A program made the translations under genes and the position numbers. Positions 47,985 to 60,100 of a stretch of 64,000 nucleotides of DNA are shown piece after piece (within the stretch, counting starts at the first letter, position 1; the number at the start of each line of letters is the position of its first letter). The DNA is from Lomentospora prolificans. Lineage: Eukaryota > Ascomycota > Sordariomycetes > Microascales > Microascaceae. The notes below the pieces were generated by a model, which saw nothing but the letters and a program-made list of their open reading frames with translations, had not been told where the DNA came from and ran no database searches. The DNA is taken from positions 558,001-622,000 of the forward strand of contig JARFXM010000005.1 of assembly GCA_029532625.1 (NCBI GenBank), written 5' to 3'.

Positions 47985-50900
47985 TCCAAGCCAGGGATAG
48001 ACCAAACCAAGATATCGCAGCTAGGGTGAAGTTGGGGGTTCGCCTCGAGCTGACGATTCTGCCTGTGAGATTCTTCATCAAATCTTTCAGGCTGTGCAGC
48101 ACACCAATCCCAGCCACCCCTTATCCAAATTGCCTGGCAGGGTGTGACCGCTTCAGCCCGCTGACCATTTTCAACAGAACCCTGACTCTGCTCGATCACT
48201 ACAAGAACGGTGGAACAATGAATCATCAATCACCGTGCTGGGCATTCTTTCAGGCTTGGGTGCTAACATGCCAAATCTCAGTGCCTTTGATCACAAAATC
48301 AAGCAACAACGCATAATATTGAAGACATAACGTATACATCTAACATCAATGGATTAATAGTAATTTCAATAACGGCGACGACACGCCGCAGGCTATCGCA
48401 CAACTGAATGAGATAATGGTGGACAAGGAAAACCATAAAGAAAAAGCGAGAAAAAAAAAAAAAAAGAAGAGGAAAAGAAAAAGGAAGATTTATTGTCCAT
48501 CTAGAACCACTCCATTTGAGTCTTACGCAGCTTCCTCGCAAGTGAGGCATGGGGTATCACGAAGAGGCGAAATATAGACCATCTCTGCTGCATGTTCTGC
48601 TTCCACAACGCCCTCTTCTCTCCTTTGCGGTTGCCTTGTCGAGCAATTTCAATCTCCCAATCCCTCAACATTGTTCGAATTCGGAGCCGTCTCCAACTAA
48701 ACGCGAGATGCGTCGGAGGCACAAAGGCAAGTCGGATCCCTCGAGCGTGTAAGTCAGAGTAGCCGACTCAAACTTGCCGCCTTCAGCTCCTTCCTGCAAT
48801 CCCATCTGTTGCTACTCCGATGCGTTCCCGCCAAACCGGCAGCTCTACGGCACTCTATTGTATTGCACCCCCTCAACCCGGGATAATACACAACAGCCTA
48901 GCTAGACCGATGCAAGCGGTCCGAACCCGCGGCTCCGGAAGTGGCGTGTCCGCAACGAGGCTCGAAATCCTTCTATACTACACTCCCCATTATTGCGAAT
49001 CCTATCCGGCCCTGGAGTATCCCCTTTTACCCCCCCCCCCTTTTCTTTTTCTTCTGCACGCGCCCTCTCCAGAGGCTCGGGGGATATCTCTGCTGCAGCC
49101 ATCGTATCAATAGCCAACTTGCGCCGTGATACAAAACCCATATTCGCATGGCTCGTAAATGGCCGGGAGAAGATTGCGGCACCTCTCCCTCCCAATTACG
49201 TCAGGACTTAAAAAAAAGCGCCGACTTGACACCATGGTGTCAATTCCCGGACTCCACCAGCAAGAGTATGTAAAGGGTTCTCGTTTCTCGCAAGCCCTGT
49301 TTCTGATAACCCCCCAACAAGACGAGAGGTGTGAAGGGTGGCCAGAGGGTCTCGCTGTGATGGCTAATTACATCACTCAAGGTGACGCCGGGAACAAGAG
49401 GCTCTCACCGAGCCAAGTCATTTGGGTCAGCCGCCAGCTCTTCAAAAGCAGGCACGCACCCCTAATGGTCTTGAATGCCTTATCGATTGTCGATCCGACG
49501 ACGTATCGTGGTCTCCCCCAAAGGCTTGGTGTAAACTGACCCACACGCCCGGCCAACAAGCAAGAGTCGGTCAAGCTGGCTGGATCCCCGGAACAAGATT
49601 CCGAAAGAGATCCAAGGAACATCCAGAAACCCTTTAGGGATGTTTCAAGCGAACTCTAGTTATGAGTCTTCCGCCATTTATCCGGGTTCATAAGAGGGGA
49701 GTGCAGATACGTTTTTCCGTGAGCCCAGCACGCACACCCTTTACCCGTTTTCTCCTCTTCTCCGAGGATATGGGCTTTTCCCGTCTGTTCTCGACAGGGC
49801 TAGCTGGACGTGCGTAACCTACCGGCCCGCCCGACACGGCCGTTCCTGCTCACCCCTGAGAAGCGGCATGGAGTTTTAATAGAAGGCTTAGATCACATGG
49901 TCCCCTGAGATAAGCTGCACGCTCCGAATTATAGGCCGAACCACTACGTTGTCCTAAACATTTCCTAGGGCGTGAGCGGAACGAAATATCGCGATCGATA
50001 GTGGGCGGTTTTTACGCGGAAGATGCGAGCCTTGACGACGTTAGTGGTAAAAGGCAACCTTGAAACCCGATATATTGCCAAAAGGGATTGCTCAACAATT
50101 GCAGATAAGGAGCTGCCCTGATTTGGAAGTTCTTTGCGACCAAGGACAAGGGTAGACACCAAGGTTTTTGTTGAAGTGTTTTGTGTGGAAAAAGCATTCC
50201 ATTATCATGACGTTCGGGTGCAGAAGTGGAGCTCATTAGAAGCAGCATCCATCACCTTTATCAGGTACGAGCTACCTGACGTCAAATGAACCTGACTGGA
50301 CCTTCTCCCACACCAACTAACACAATGGTGCCAAACACTCTAGGGAGTGTGGAAACAGGATGGCATAAATTTCCAGGCACTATGGGGACTAAACTTCGTA
50401 TAGCAGACCGGCGTAGAAAGCATCGTGATATGCTCGGATCGAGTCCAGAAGCATTTCCGGAGGCAAGTTCACGAAAATTTATGGGCGTGCGGGTATCCGC
50501 AGTCCGGAATGCCCATGCCAACTCAGTGTGTCGGTGCCGCGAGGGGTGTATTCTGCGAGCTGTGCTTATAGAGAGCGTGATATCTCTTCGGCCATCGTTC
50601 GAGATGGTTCTTGACATGTGCAATGGCAAAGTTGTGATGACTTCACCCAGCCAGGCAGCCAGCTGATAGAATTCCCACGGGTCCATCGCCGAGCGTCCCA
50701 CGAGGGAATATACAAGCGGGGCGCCACGTCGAGATGCAACCCGCAGATATTCGTCATATATGCCCTAATTTGGGGCTATTTGATGGTGCGAGTGCATTCC
50801 TCTGATGTGTTTGAGAGGGTGGCGTGTCACGCGTTCCTTTTAACAGCTTTCTGGCTAGCAACCCGCTGACGGGAGACCAGAGGCGGCTTGTTGGAGGGGC

Positions 50901-52889
50901 GTGAAGACTGGGACGGCCTATTTGAAGTGATTTTCCCTGGTCACTTCAGGTCGGACTATCGTGTGACGCGCTTAATGTAGAGTCGTTTCGGTGGAGATGC
51001 TGAGGTAGCTAGGTATCCCGATCGGTTGTGGGTGGAGGCGTGTAAAATAAAATGCTGGCTGTTATTGTTAACACCACCGGGTCGGAACTTCAGAACCATC
51101 ATGCACATTCGCATGCAGAAGGGTGATATCAAGGCGAGGGCGCTGCTTTGGCATACGGAACTATTGTGGGCTTCTAAATGGAGAACGACTGACAATCAGG
51201 TCTTCCAGCCAGGTCTGGCTCGTGGACGCTGCATTATGGGCCGGAAAATTGCCAACGCATCGGTCCATCCGGGCAGATGACCCTGATGCAGGAGCTACCC
51301 GATCTGGGCGAGCGGTGAGGTCGGGATGGAGGGGAACAAAACGGAGGCAGCAAAACGGTGGATTTCTCAGATGCGACAAGGATTCGGCCGAAGAGCTCCT
51401 GTTTTCGAGGACGAGATGAGAATAATTGAAAGAGCCTGGAATTTAGATGGGGCCTCGCGGGCGGTTCCACTTGTTTCCACTCTCGTTCGATGCGATGGGC
51501 CAAATGTGCTATTCCTGACGTTCGTCTTCGGAGCATGCTGTCGCTCCCACTCCTGAATGCCGCAGCACGGCAACCTTCACCGGGAAACTTCTCGCTCACC
51601 GGGGAATTTTATCGGCCCTCCCGGTGGACTCCGTGGAAAGAATACAGGCAGAAGAGAATCCGAGGCTCCCGATCCCGAGGGATAATGTCGATTGTCCCAT
51701 GTGGCGAGGTCCCCGCTTGCTTTGGGGGTTGCCCACCCGACGCCGATCCGGGGTTTGGTCCTTAGCACAAATGCCCAGTCATAGCGAGGTCATATCTTCG
51801 ATTCATCTCGTTCATCTGGCCTGGAATTCCTCCATCTGAAGGCGATTGAACCTAGGAATATGCGTTGTCCCTTGTTGAATGCGTCATTATCTTCGGTCGC
51901 CGCTTCTGCTGAGATTGCCCTGGGGACATGTTTCACATGTTAGTCACAGTGGCATCGGGTCTTTCTCGTTCTGTCGTATTCAGCTTTCGTGGGGGGCAGG
52001 GCTAGTGCCAAGCTGCTAGTCGGGCTGGAGCGGAGGATGTCTTAGGCGTTAAACGCCGAGGCTGTTCCTTACAATGTAGGGCATGAAAGCCTGTGTCAAG
52101 AATTGGGACTAAGGCCAGCGACTCTAGCCCCCATCCGATTCCCAAGCTTTAGCATTATCCGTAGTCAAAAGAGCTCTCTAAGTGCTTGAGGGAACATACT
52201 ATGAGGAGGCCTGGAGGGAAGAGCCAGCGGTTTCCAGCAAAGCCAGCAACAATAGGACATGACTTACAAGCAGTTGGAAGAAGTTGTCGGATGTGACCGA
52301 GTGTACACAGGTGCTCATTTGGCCGTGGCAGCATCAGTGGCATGGATGCATGGCATGGGTTGCGCATGGGAAGCATCTTGGTTTCCCCGGCCATGCCCCG
52401 CAATATCCCAGCCAATCAAGGACCAGGACCACTCGCAGGGGAAGCTCTCTGACCTGCTTCAGGCTTTTCCTTCCCCTTTCGTGAGCGAGGACTGTTCCTG
52501 CCACTGCCCCCCAAACACGGCATGTGATGTCAATGGTTACCTGGATAATAAGTCGCGCAGCGCTGCACAAAGTACATTTCCCCTCCCCTCCCCTCTTCGA
52601 TACCATGAAGCTTCCCGTGCGGCCGACGATCCTCCGACGGCAACTCCTCACTCGAGCGCTGCCGCCTTCTCCCCAATTGACGTGTGAAAACCTCTTCACC
52701 CCGACCACAGCCGCCCTTTCCACCGCCACGAGACCTCCCGAATAGCAACCAACCCGCCGCCGTGGCTCCCTCGCTGTAGCTCCCGCAGGTGCTGTTACCA
52801 TACCTGCATTCCTTCTCCCCCAAACATTCCACACCTTAAGACATACCGACAGGTGGATAGCTCGGCGGGAGAGTCGCTACGCATCCACC
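47985..52889. other. 4.9-kb gene-poor intergenic stretch
   Basis: This stretch lies between the starts of the ceramide glucosyltransferase gene (-) and the glycerol kinase gene (+), so both promoters are here. Open frames of up to about 140 codons (50282-50701 on minus and 50286-50666 on plus overlap each other) have no recognisable domain. A purine-rich stretch runs from about 48430 to 48490. CCCCTCCCCTCCCCTC at 52578-52593 and the surrounding C/T-rich DNA fit a glycerol kinase promoter. Nothing else could be assigned. Confidence 0.5.
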
Positions 52890-54785
52890 ATGGCTGGCGA
52901 GCCGAAACCTAAGAGACAACGTGTCGAAGAGATCCGGTCTAAGGAACATCTTCCCGATGGAATCACAGAAACGGACGAAGAGATCAAGCATAAGTGGTTT
53001 GTGGGCAGTATAGACCAAGGCACGACATCAAGTCGCTTCCTGATATTCAATGGCGCCGGAGATCCGGTTGCGAGCCATCAGATTGAGTTCGAAAACCTGT
53101 ATCCGGAGTCCGGGTATGTTCGCGCGCCACCCCCCAACGAATGGCTATTGACTTTTTTTTAACGTATGCTTATCGTTCTGCAGGTGGCATGAACACGATC
53201 CCCGCGAATTGCTCAAGTCTGTGGAAGAGTGCATTGAGGGTGCGGTCAAGGAGTTTACTAAGGCAGGACACAAACTATCTCAAATAAAGTCGGTAGGCAT
53301 CACGAACCAGCGCGAGACAACCGTTGTCTGGGACAAACATACCGGCGAGCCCCTTCACAATGCAGTCGTCTGGCCCGACACTCGTACAACGAGTTTGGTG
53401 CGAGAGCTTCGAAACAAGGAGGGCGCTGAAGAGCTCTTGGACCGCTGTGGCCTACCCTTGTCGACGTATCCCTCCAGTGTCAAACTCTTATGGCTCCTCC
53501 AAAATGTCGAGGAAGTGAAAAAGGCCTACGAAGAAAGTCGATTGGCCTTTGGAACTGTTGATTCGTGGTTAATTTACAAGCTTAATGGCGGGGCCGAGCG
53601 AGACGGTGGAGCCATCCACGTCACCGATGCCACGAACGCGAGCCGAACCATGTTCATGAATCTCCGAACTCTCAAGTACGATGACAAACTCCTTAACTTT
53701 TTTGGCATCGATAGGTCAAAGATTGAACTCCCAAAGATCGTCCCTTCCTCCCACCCTGAGATCTTTGGTAAGTTTACCTCGGGTCCCCTCGAGGGTGTTC
53801 CTATTGCCGGCTGTCTTGGAGACCAATCGTCCGCCCTCGTCGGCCAGTGCGGTTTCCAGCCCGGCCAAGCGAAGAATACCTACGGAACCGGCTGTTTCCT
53901 ACTCTACAACGTCGGTACCGAGCCCGTCATCTCGAAATCCGGCCTCCTAGCCACCGTCGCCTATGATTTCGGCAAAGGCAAGAAGCCGGCCTACGCGCTC
54001 GAGGGAAGCATTGCGGTTGCGGGTGCCGGCGTCAAGTTCCTGTCCACAAACCTGGGCTTCGCGGAGGACGCCATCAAGGCCGCTGAGCTGGCTGAGACCG
54101 TTGACGACAACGGAGGCGTCTTCTTTGTCACCGCTTTCAGTGGTCTCTTTGCGCCCTACTGGATTGATGACGCAAAGGGAACTTTGTGTAAGTTGCTACC
54201 CGAATTCCCTTTCAATCTCAACTGGCGCCCGACACCCCGTGACTCACCATGAAACCACTCCCTGTGTTCCCATCTACTCTCTACGTTACACCTAGCAACC
54301 CCCGTTCCGCGCGTCCCTATTTCCCACCCTCGTACGATCCAAATCTAACTTGCGTGCCCCTTCCAGTCGGCTTAACCCAACACACCCAGAAGGGCCACAT
54401 TGCCCGCGCGACCCTCGAAGCCACCTGCTACCAAACCAAAGCCATCCTCGACGCAATGGCGGTCGACTCCGGCCACGCCCTCGAAACCCTCTCCGTCGAC
54501 GGCGGCCTCTCCAACTCCGACCTCTGCATGCAGACCCAGGCCGACGTAAGCGGCATCCCCGTCGTCCGCCCCGCTATGCGCGAGACCACAGCCCTGGGCG
54601 CCGCCATCGCTGCCGGCCTTGCCACCGGCGTGTGGGGTGAGCTCGACGACCTCAGCGAGGTCAACCGGAACGGCCGCAGGGTCTTCGAGCCCAAGCTTGA
54701 AGAGAAGGAGAGGGACAGGCTGTACGGAAAGTGGCAGCAGGCCGTAGACATGAGTCGGGGATGGGTCAAGGTTGACGACGAGTAA
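52890..54785 (+). CDS. GUT1: glycerol kinase
   Basis: Phosphorylates glycerol with ATP to sn-glycerol 3-phosphate, the entry step of glycerol use; cytosolic FGGY-family enzyme. I read three exons, 52890-53113, 53184-54187 and 54367-54785, giving 548 residues. Introns are 70 nt (GTATGT...CTGCAG) and 179 nt (GTAAGT...TTCCAG). Phases fit, and the junctions restore the conserved ESGWHEHDP (73-81) and GTLFGLTQHT (407-416). Other motifs: ATP/substrate loop SIDQGTTSSR (40-49), NQRETT (116-121), WPDTRT (138-143), FGGY signature PSSVKLLWLL (171-180), GDQSSALVGQ with catalytic Asp288, and SVDGGLSNSDLCMQ (452-465). The start CACCATGG is an excellent initiation context. An N-terminal extension of about 35 charged residues precedes the kinase fold, with a KPKRQR basic patch. 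The next gene converges on it. Confidence 0.96.
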
Positions 54786-54833
54786 AGAGGAGTGGGCGCC
54801 CCAGTTAGAGGTCTGGGTGCTGTACTGTATTGT

Positions 54834-54839
54834 AATAAA
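54834..54839 (+). terminator. AATAAA polyadenylation signal of glycerol kinase
   Basis: A perfect AATAAA lies 49 nt after the stop codon, preceded by TGTACTGTATTGT, and sits where a fungal 3' end would be expected. Confidence 0.55.
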
Positions 54840-55804
54840 GTCCGTGGTTGGAGTTGGGGCTGGATAATACCCTCGCGGGCCTTTGAGCATTCCGCAAAGT
54901 AAAGATAGACATGTAATCTTCCCTGACATTATAGTTAATACCATGCCTGTATCTACATGCCTCTCAAGACTTCAACTTGCCACATGAGTTTGTCTAGACA
55001 CTCTCGCGTGGGACTAGAGGCTATCGAACCTACGAGCTTCAATAAGATTTAAGCTCTGGGTATTGGTGGTAATACTAAGTAATGGCATGGATCAAGATCT
55101 TGACCTTTATTTCCTCTCTAGAATGAAAACCTATGCGAGAAAACACTAACGACCAAAGCTGCTAGTAGAAAAGGATCAATAATCGCTCAAAAAAGCTAGG
55201 ATATTTCCCTCTTAAAATCTGGCATATCCTCTTTTAACCCTTTATTGTGCTGAACAAGAACTCTTCATTGCCACATATCCCTTCACTTTCATGCATATGC
55301 CTCCCTTGCCTGCGCTCCATTGTTTTCCCTGCACGCCTTGCTTTGTCCCCTTTCCTTTCCTGCCGACTCCCTTCAAACATGCAAAATAGAGTAGAGTTGT
55401 TTTCGGATTCGATCCTCGTACGCGCTCGGGAATAAGGTGTGAAAAAAAGACACACTTTCGAATCGTTCCCCACCGAAAAGGGGAGAGATTCCACCCAACA
55501 TGGGCACACTTGTGAACTGATGCGATGTTGTGTGTAAAAGGCCGTCATTGAGGCGTCATGAGTTTGAAACGAAGATGAAGAAACGTTAGAAGGGGTAATA
55601 ATACTAATAGTGGAATTAAACCAGGTACAAAAACGGAGTCGAAAAATAAGACGGACGCGCGCGCGGAAATCGTTAAACCGTAAGGATGTTGTTTGAAGTG
55701 GGCATTAAATTATAGTAGAGGTGCTCGAGCTCGGCTTCTATCCGCATCGTTGCACTCCTACCCTGCCGTTATCGTACTTTTTGGAAACCAGCTTTCAAGC
55801 GGTT
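54840..55804. other. convergent 3' intergenic region
   Basis: About 1 kb separates the 3' ends of glycerol kinase (+) and GDP-mannose pyrophosphorylase (-). It should hold both 3' untranslated regions. Open frames at 55234-55548 and elsewhere have no recognisable domain. Confidence 0.6.
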
Positions 55805-57185
55805 TTACATAATGATGGCAGGAACATCAACGTTAGCTTTGATTGACTTGTGAGGGAGGACGCTGCCGCCGTTGACGTAGATCTCATCGCCAATGGTAAC
55901 GTCGTCACCGAGGACGGTAACGTTCTCGAGACGGGCCCATTTGCCGACCGTGCTGTTCCAGCCTACGATGGTGCTCTTAACCCAGGCGTGATCCTTGACC
56001 TTGGAGCCACGGAGGAGAACGCAGCGCTGGAGCCTAACACCATCGCCGACGACAACACCAGGACCGATGGTGACGTTGGGGCCGATGCGGCAGTCCTTGC
56101 CAATCTTGGCAGAGGGGTCGATCATGACATTTCCGCCATGGACATATGGCTCCGAGGGAGCAGTAAGGAGCTTGGAGTTCCTCTTGGTGAGGGATGAAAG
56201 GTACAGACAAGTACCAGTGAGGAAGTCCTTGGGCTGACCGACGTCCATCCAGAAGCCTTCGAGGTCGAAGGAGTGAAGCTCGCCATCGTTGACCATAGCG
56301 GGGAAGACCTCCTTCTCAATAGAGGTAGGGCGAAGCTCAATCCTGTCAAGGACGGAGGTATTGAGAATGTACATGCCAGCGTTGATTCGATTACCAACGA
56401 ACTCAACGGGCTTCTCAACGAAGCGGTCGATCAACGAAGCGTGACCGGGTTTGTGGACAACCACACCATATTTGGAGGGCTCCTCGACCTTGGTGACGAC
56501 GATGGTACCCTCCTTGCCGTGGCTCCTGTGGAAGTCAGCGAGCTCCTTGAAGGGGAAGTCGCAGATAACATCCGAGTTCAGCACGAAAAAGGGTTCGTCG
56601 TCCTTAGCGAGAGTCTTCTCGGCGAGCTTGAGAGGGCCGGCGGTGTCAAGGGGTTCGTTCTCAATAGAGAAAGTGATGTTGACGCCATACTCCTTACCGA
56701 ACTAGGGGGAGACACAGGATTAGCGGTGAATCCACCGGTGGCACCCACCACTGCACTGCTGGATGAGAATTGTGCACCCTTCCGAATTTTACTAACCTCG
56801 GCAAGACGCTCTTCCATTATCTCGGGCCTGTAGTTGACGGCGAGGACGATATCGGTGACGCCGGCGGAGGCAAGGGCCTCAATCTGGTGGAGGATCATGG
56901 GCCTGTTGCAGAACTCAACGAGGGGTTTGGGAAGGGTGAGGGTCTGTAGAGAAGCAGAACAAGGCTCGTCAGCAAAAAGTTATTCGTCGAATTGCAAAGG
57001 ATTCCCTAGAAAACGAGCGGGAATTGCTAGACTGAAGCTCTCGGGGGTGGTTGGAGGTGAGTCGCGACATACGAGAGGTCGAAGACGGGTGCCGAAGCCA
57101 CCGACGAGAATTAGAGCTGCATGGCGGAAGTTAGCTGCTGAATTGACATCCTGCTTGATGCTAGAAGAGTCAACTTACCCTTCAT
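55805..57185 (-). CDS. MPG1: mannose-1-phosphate guanylyltransferase (GDP-mannose pyrophosphorylase)
   Basis: Makes GDP-mannose from mannose-1-phosphate and GTP in the cytosol, supplying N- and O-glycosylation, GPI anchors and cell-wall mannan. I read four exons, 57185-57179, 57116-57073, 56943-56797 and 56701-55805, giving 364 residues, about the usual length for this very conserved enzyme. The first coding exon is only 7 nt (ATGAAGG). Introns are 62, 129 and 95 nt with GTAAGT, GTATGT and GTTAGT donors and GCAG, ACAG and CTAG acceptors. Residues 1-17 read MKALILVGGFGTRLRPL, the nucleotidyltransferase signature. LPKPLVEFCNRPMI (20-33) and NSDVICDFPF (108-117, metal-binding Asp110) follow. The C-terminal part is a left-handed beta-helix of hexapeptide repeats (IGPNVTIGPGVVVGDGV) and ends VPAIIM. 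The leader upstream of 57185 is purine-rich on the plus strand, that is, CT-rich in the sense of the gene. Confidence 0.96.
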
Positions 57186-60100
57186 CTTTGCGGTTCTGAT
57201 AGAAAAGTGTTGATTTTAGAGAGTGACGGTAAGTCGACGAGGTTGAGGTTGTGTGTCGTCGAGAAGAGAGAAAGGAGGTTTGGATCGTTGAAGAGGCAGG
57301 TGATGAGGTGGGGCAGAGGGAAGGGTGGAGGATTGGATTAGGTAGTTGACGTGGAAGAGCAGCTACAGAAAATTGGCGGCTAGGATCAATCCAGTAGGTT
57401 GAAAAAGGCTTGATTCAGAAGCCTGCATGCAGAAAGAGGTTCGGATGTAAGAAGTACAATGCGCGCCTAGGTGAATTGTTGAGAGAAACGCACAAAGTCA
57501 AAGAAGGAAGGAAGAAAGAGGGAAGGGAAGGGACGATACTGGGCTGGTTGAGCAAGCATTTAAGATTTTTTTTCCTCTTGTTCTTGTCTCCTCACCTTCT
57601 CGTCCTTGCCTCGCATTGTTCGCCTGTGTCTCCGTGACATATCTTTTTGCAAGTCATTTAGGGGGTACCGGGGCTCCCCACCGTTCCCCAGTGAAACTAC
57701 AACAAGAGCTAGGGCCCGGTCGGTGTCTAGGTGTTACAATGCTACGAGGCAAGGACCAACACGAGCTATGGTCAGGGGTCAGCGGGCCCTGAGGACCAAG
57801 ATAGTGCCACAGTCAAAACCATTCGATTCCCATATCCGCCCAGGTTCAGTTAATAGTGGTAATTGCTATTCACTAATAATAATAATAAGACAGTACCTGG
57901 GCCAGTTCCAGGGCTAAATTTGCAGGTACCATGAGAGGCTGAGGTGGTACATGCTGGGTGGCGAGCTTTGGCTGGCCGATCCACATTGAGGTTCCAGCCT
58001 CAGCTGTACACCTGGCAGCGCTAAGTACCATGGCTCTGTTTCGTGACTGGGCAAACCGACACCGACTCTTCTCCTGCAGCAGCACTTGAGGCGGTCTCCT
58101 ACCCCGATCAAAATGAAGAGTGACAGGTCCACAACTCAACCCGCTCAGTTAGCGATCGGAGCAAACCTGCTACAAAGAAGATCGAAGCCCACATCGGAGA
58201 AAGAAAAAGGGGGGCCACCAGGTTGATAGAATGTGTGCTGGGTTTCCAGAAAGAACATTGAAGCCGCGTATTAGCTCAAGTTTGAGCGTGTAAAATGCCA
58301 CGACCTCGTCGCCAATCACAACGACCCGTGTCCAGTAGTGCGGTTCACCCTAATCAGAACACTGGCTCAATTTCCACTGGGAAATTTGGGAGAAGGAAAG
58401 GGGGAATACTAATGGCACTTAAGGCCCATTCTCGTCAAGTGAGCTTGACTAGACTTGGTACAGTTCTAATTAGCCAACCCTTGCACTCTTGACAGCTGAT
58501 CATCGTGGCAATCGAATCTAGCTTATGTGGCCACTCGAGGGGATCCGCTCCGGCCCTGTTCTCAATCATCGTCAATCCCATCAATCCCCATGTCTGTCCA
58601 AGAGTGGTTCCTCCGGACGGACGATTCCCGGGAATCAAAGGTGGTTGTCAAACTGGATTGCTATCCCATCCCTGACAAGGTAGCTCATCCCGCCCGGGTA
58701 ATGAAATCACTCAATTTATTCCGTTAATATGCGAACCCCGTATTCTGGGCATCAACATCATTCAGTCAACGGCATCTTGCCCTTCGCATTCTGCCACACA
58801 CTGGAATTTTCAGTGATACGAGACACTAGCCAATCTTTCTTACGTCAAGGGGGGGAAATCACGCTCTCGAGATCCCGTGATCATCCCATCCATGCAGCGT
58901 AATAAAGCCACTCGCAACAAGACAAAGAAGAAAACAGAACGGAAACTATTTCGTCCCATCACCCCCGATCGGAAGAACCTTGAGGAAAAATCCAGGTGTC
59001 ATGTGGTACTACAAGGAGCAAGGAGAACCCACCAAGTCGCTGGCTTCTATTAGAGCAAACCCCCTTTTTCACAGCTGGAGGGACCCAGTCCAATCTTCTG
59101 CTTTCGACGATCATGGGTTCAGAGTACTACAGACTTGGAACCCTCGGTCTCTCCTTCTTTGCCAGCCCTCAGTCCATTGCTTGCTACGTACACTTAGAAA
59201 TCATGCTATTAGCCCATAGCGAGAGGAAGACTAATTTTACTCACCCACCTTGATCGCCAGGTGTATTAGAGAAACTTGGGGGATGCACTAGATCATGATA
59301 GCCTGGCCACCTCCAAGGTGCAAACTGCTATTTTTGGGGGTTGCGCCAGGCGTCCGCATAGCTCTGCCTTGACCTGTCGTACCGAATAGCCGCCTTCTTG
59401 GTGTTGATCGTCAGCCGGCGCCGTGGCTGGCGTGTGCGCGAAAAAAGGGGGACGGGCTATTGCTAGGTTTTAGCTGATAGGCCCTAACATTTATCTCTCC
59501 TTCGGGGTTATTATTAGCAAGGTGGACCCAGAAGAGACACATCAATTGATCCTAGCCAGGAGCTCCGTCTCGTGGCAACGCCTCAGTGGGGGTGCGGACT
59601 GCCCAGGTGGGTTGTAGAATAAAAAAAAATGAAAATAAACCCAGAAATACCCCACCGAAAAAAGGTCCCCTTGATTTACAATTGAAGCCCCATCCCAGCC
59701 AGCATCCATCCACTTTCCCCGTCAATTTCCGCCACCCGCCCGGAGGCTTATGATTATAGTGGTCATTAAACTCTTTATCACCAGACGATAGAGAGCCAAA
59801 CGCGGAGGCAGGCGAGGGCTAGCCCAAAAGAGCGTTCGTCGGACATCGAGACAATTACCGGGGGGCAACATGACCATGCGTGATTGCGAAGAAAACGGAA
59901 GTGATTCAGAACCTCTCCACGTTATCCCCGCCGCTAGGCCTCCTTGTATGTATTGAGCTTTGAGTTTGGCCAGAAAGCCCAATAGCCTCCTGCAGCCACG
60001 GCCACGCCTCGTCTAGAATATAAACAACCGAGAATACAAGACAAAACGAAAACACCAATCCCTTGGTTTGAAAATCTAGAAAAGCAAGGTTGTCTGAGGC

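Noticed and set aside
50282..50701. Overlapping 139- and 126-codon frames on both strands
   Set aside because: Mutually antisense, no domains, no splice context.
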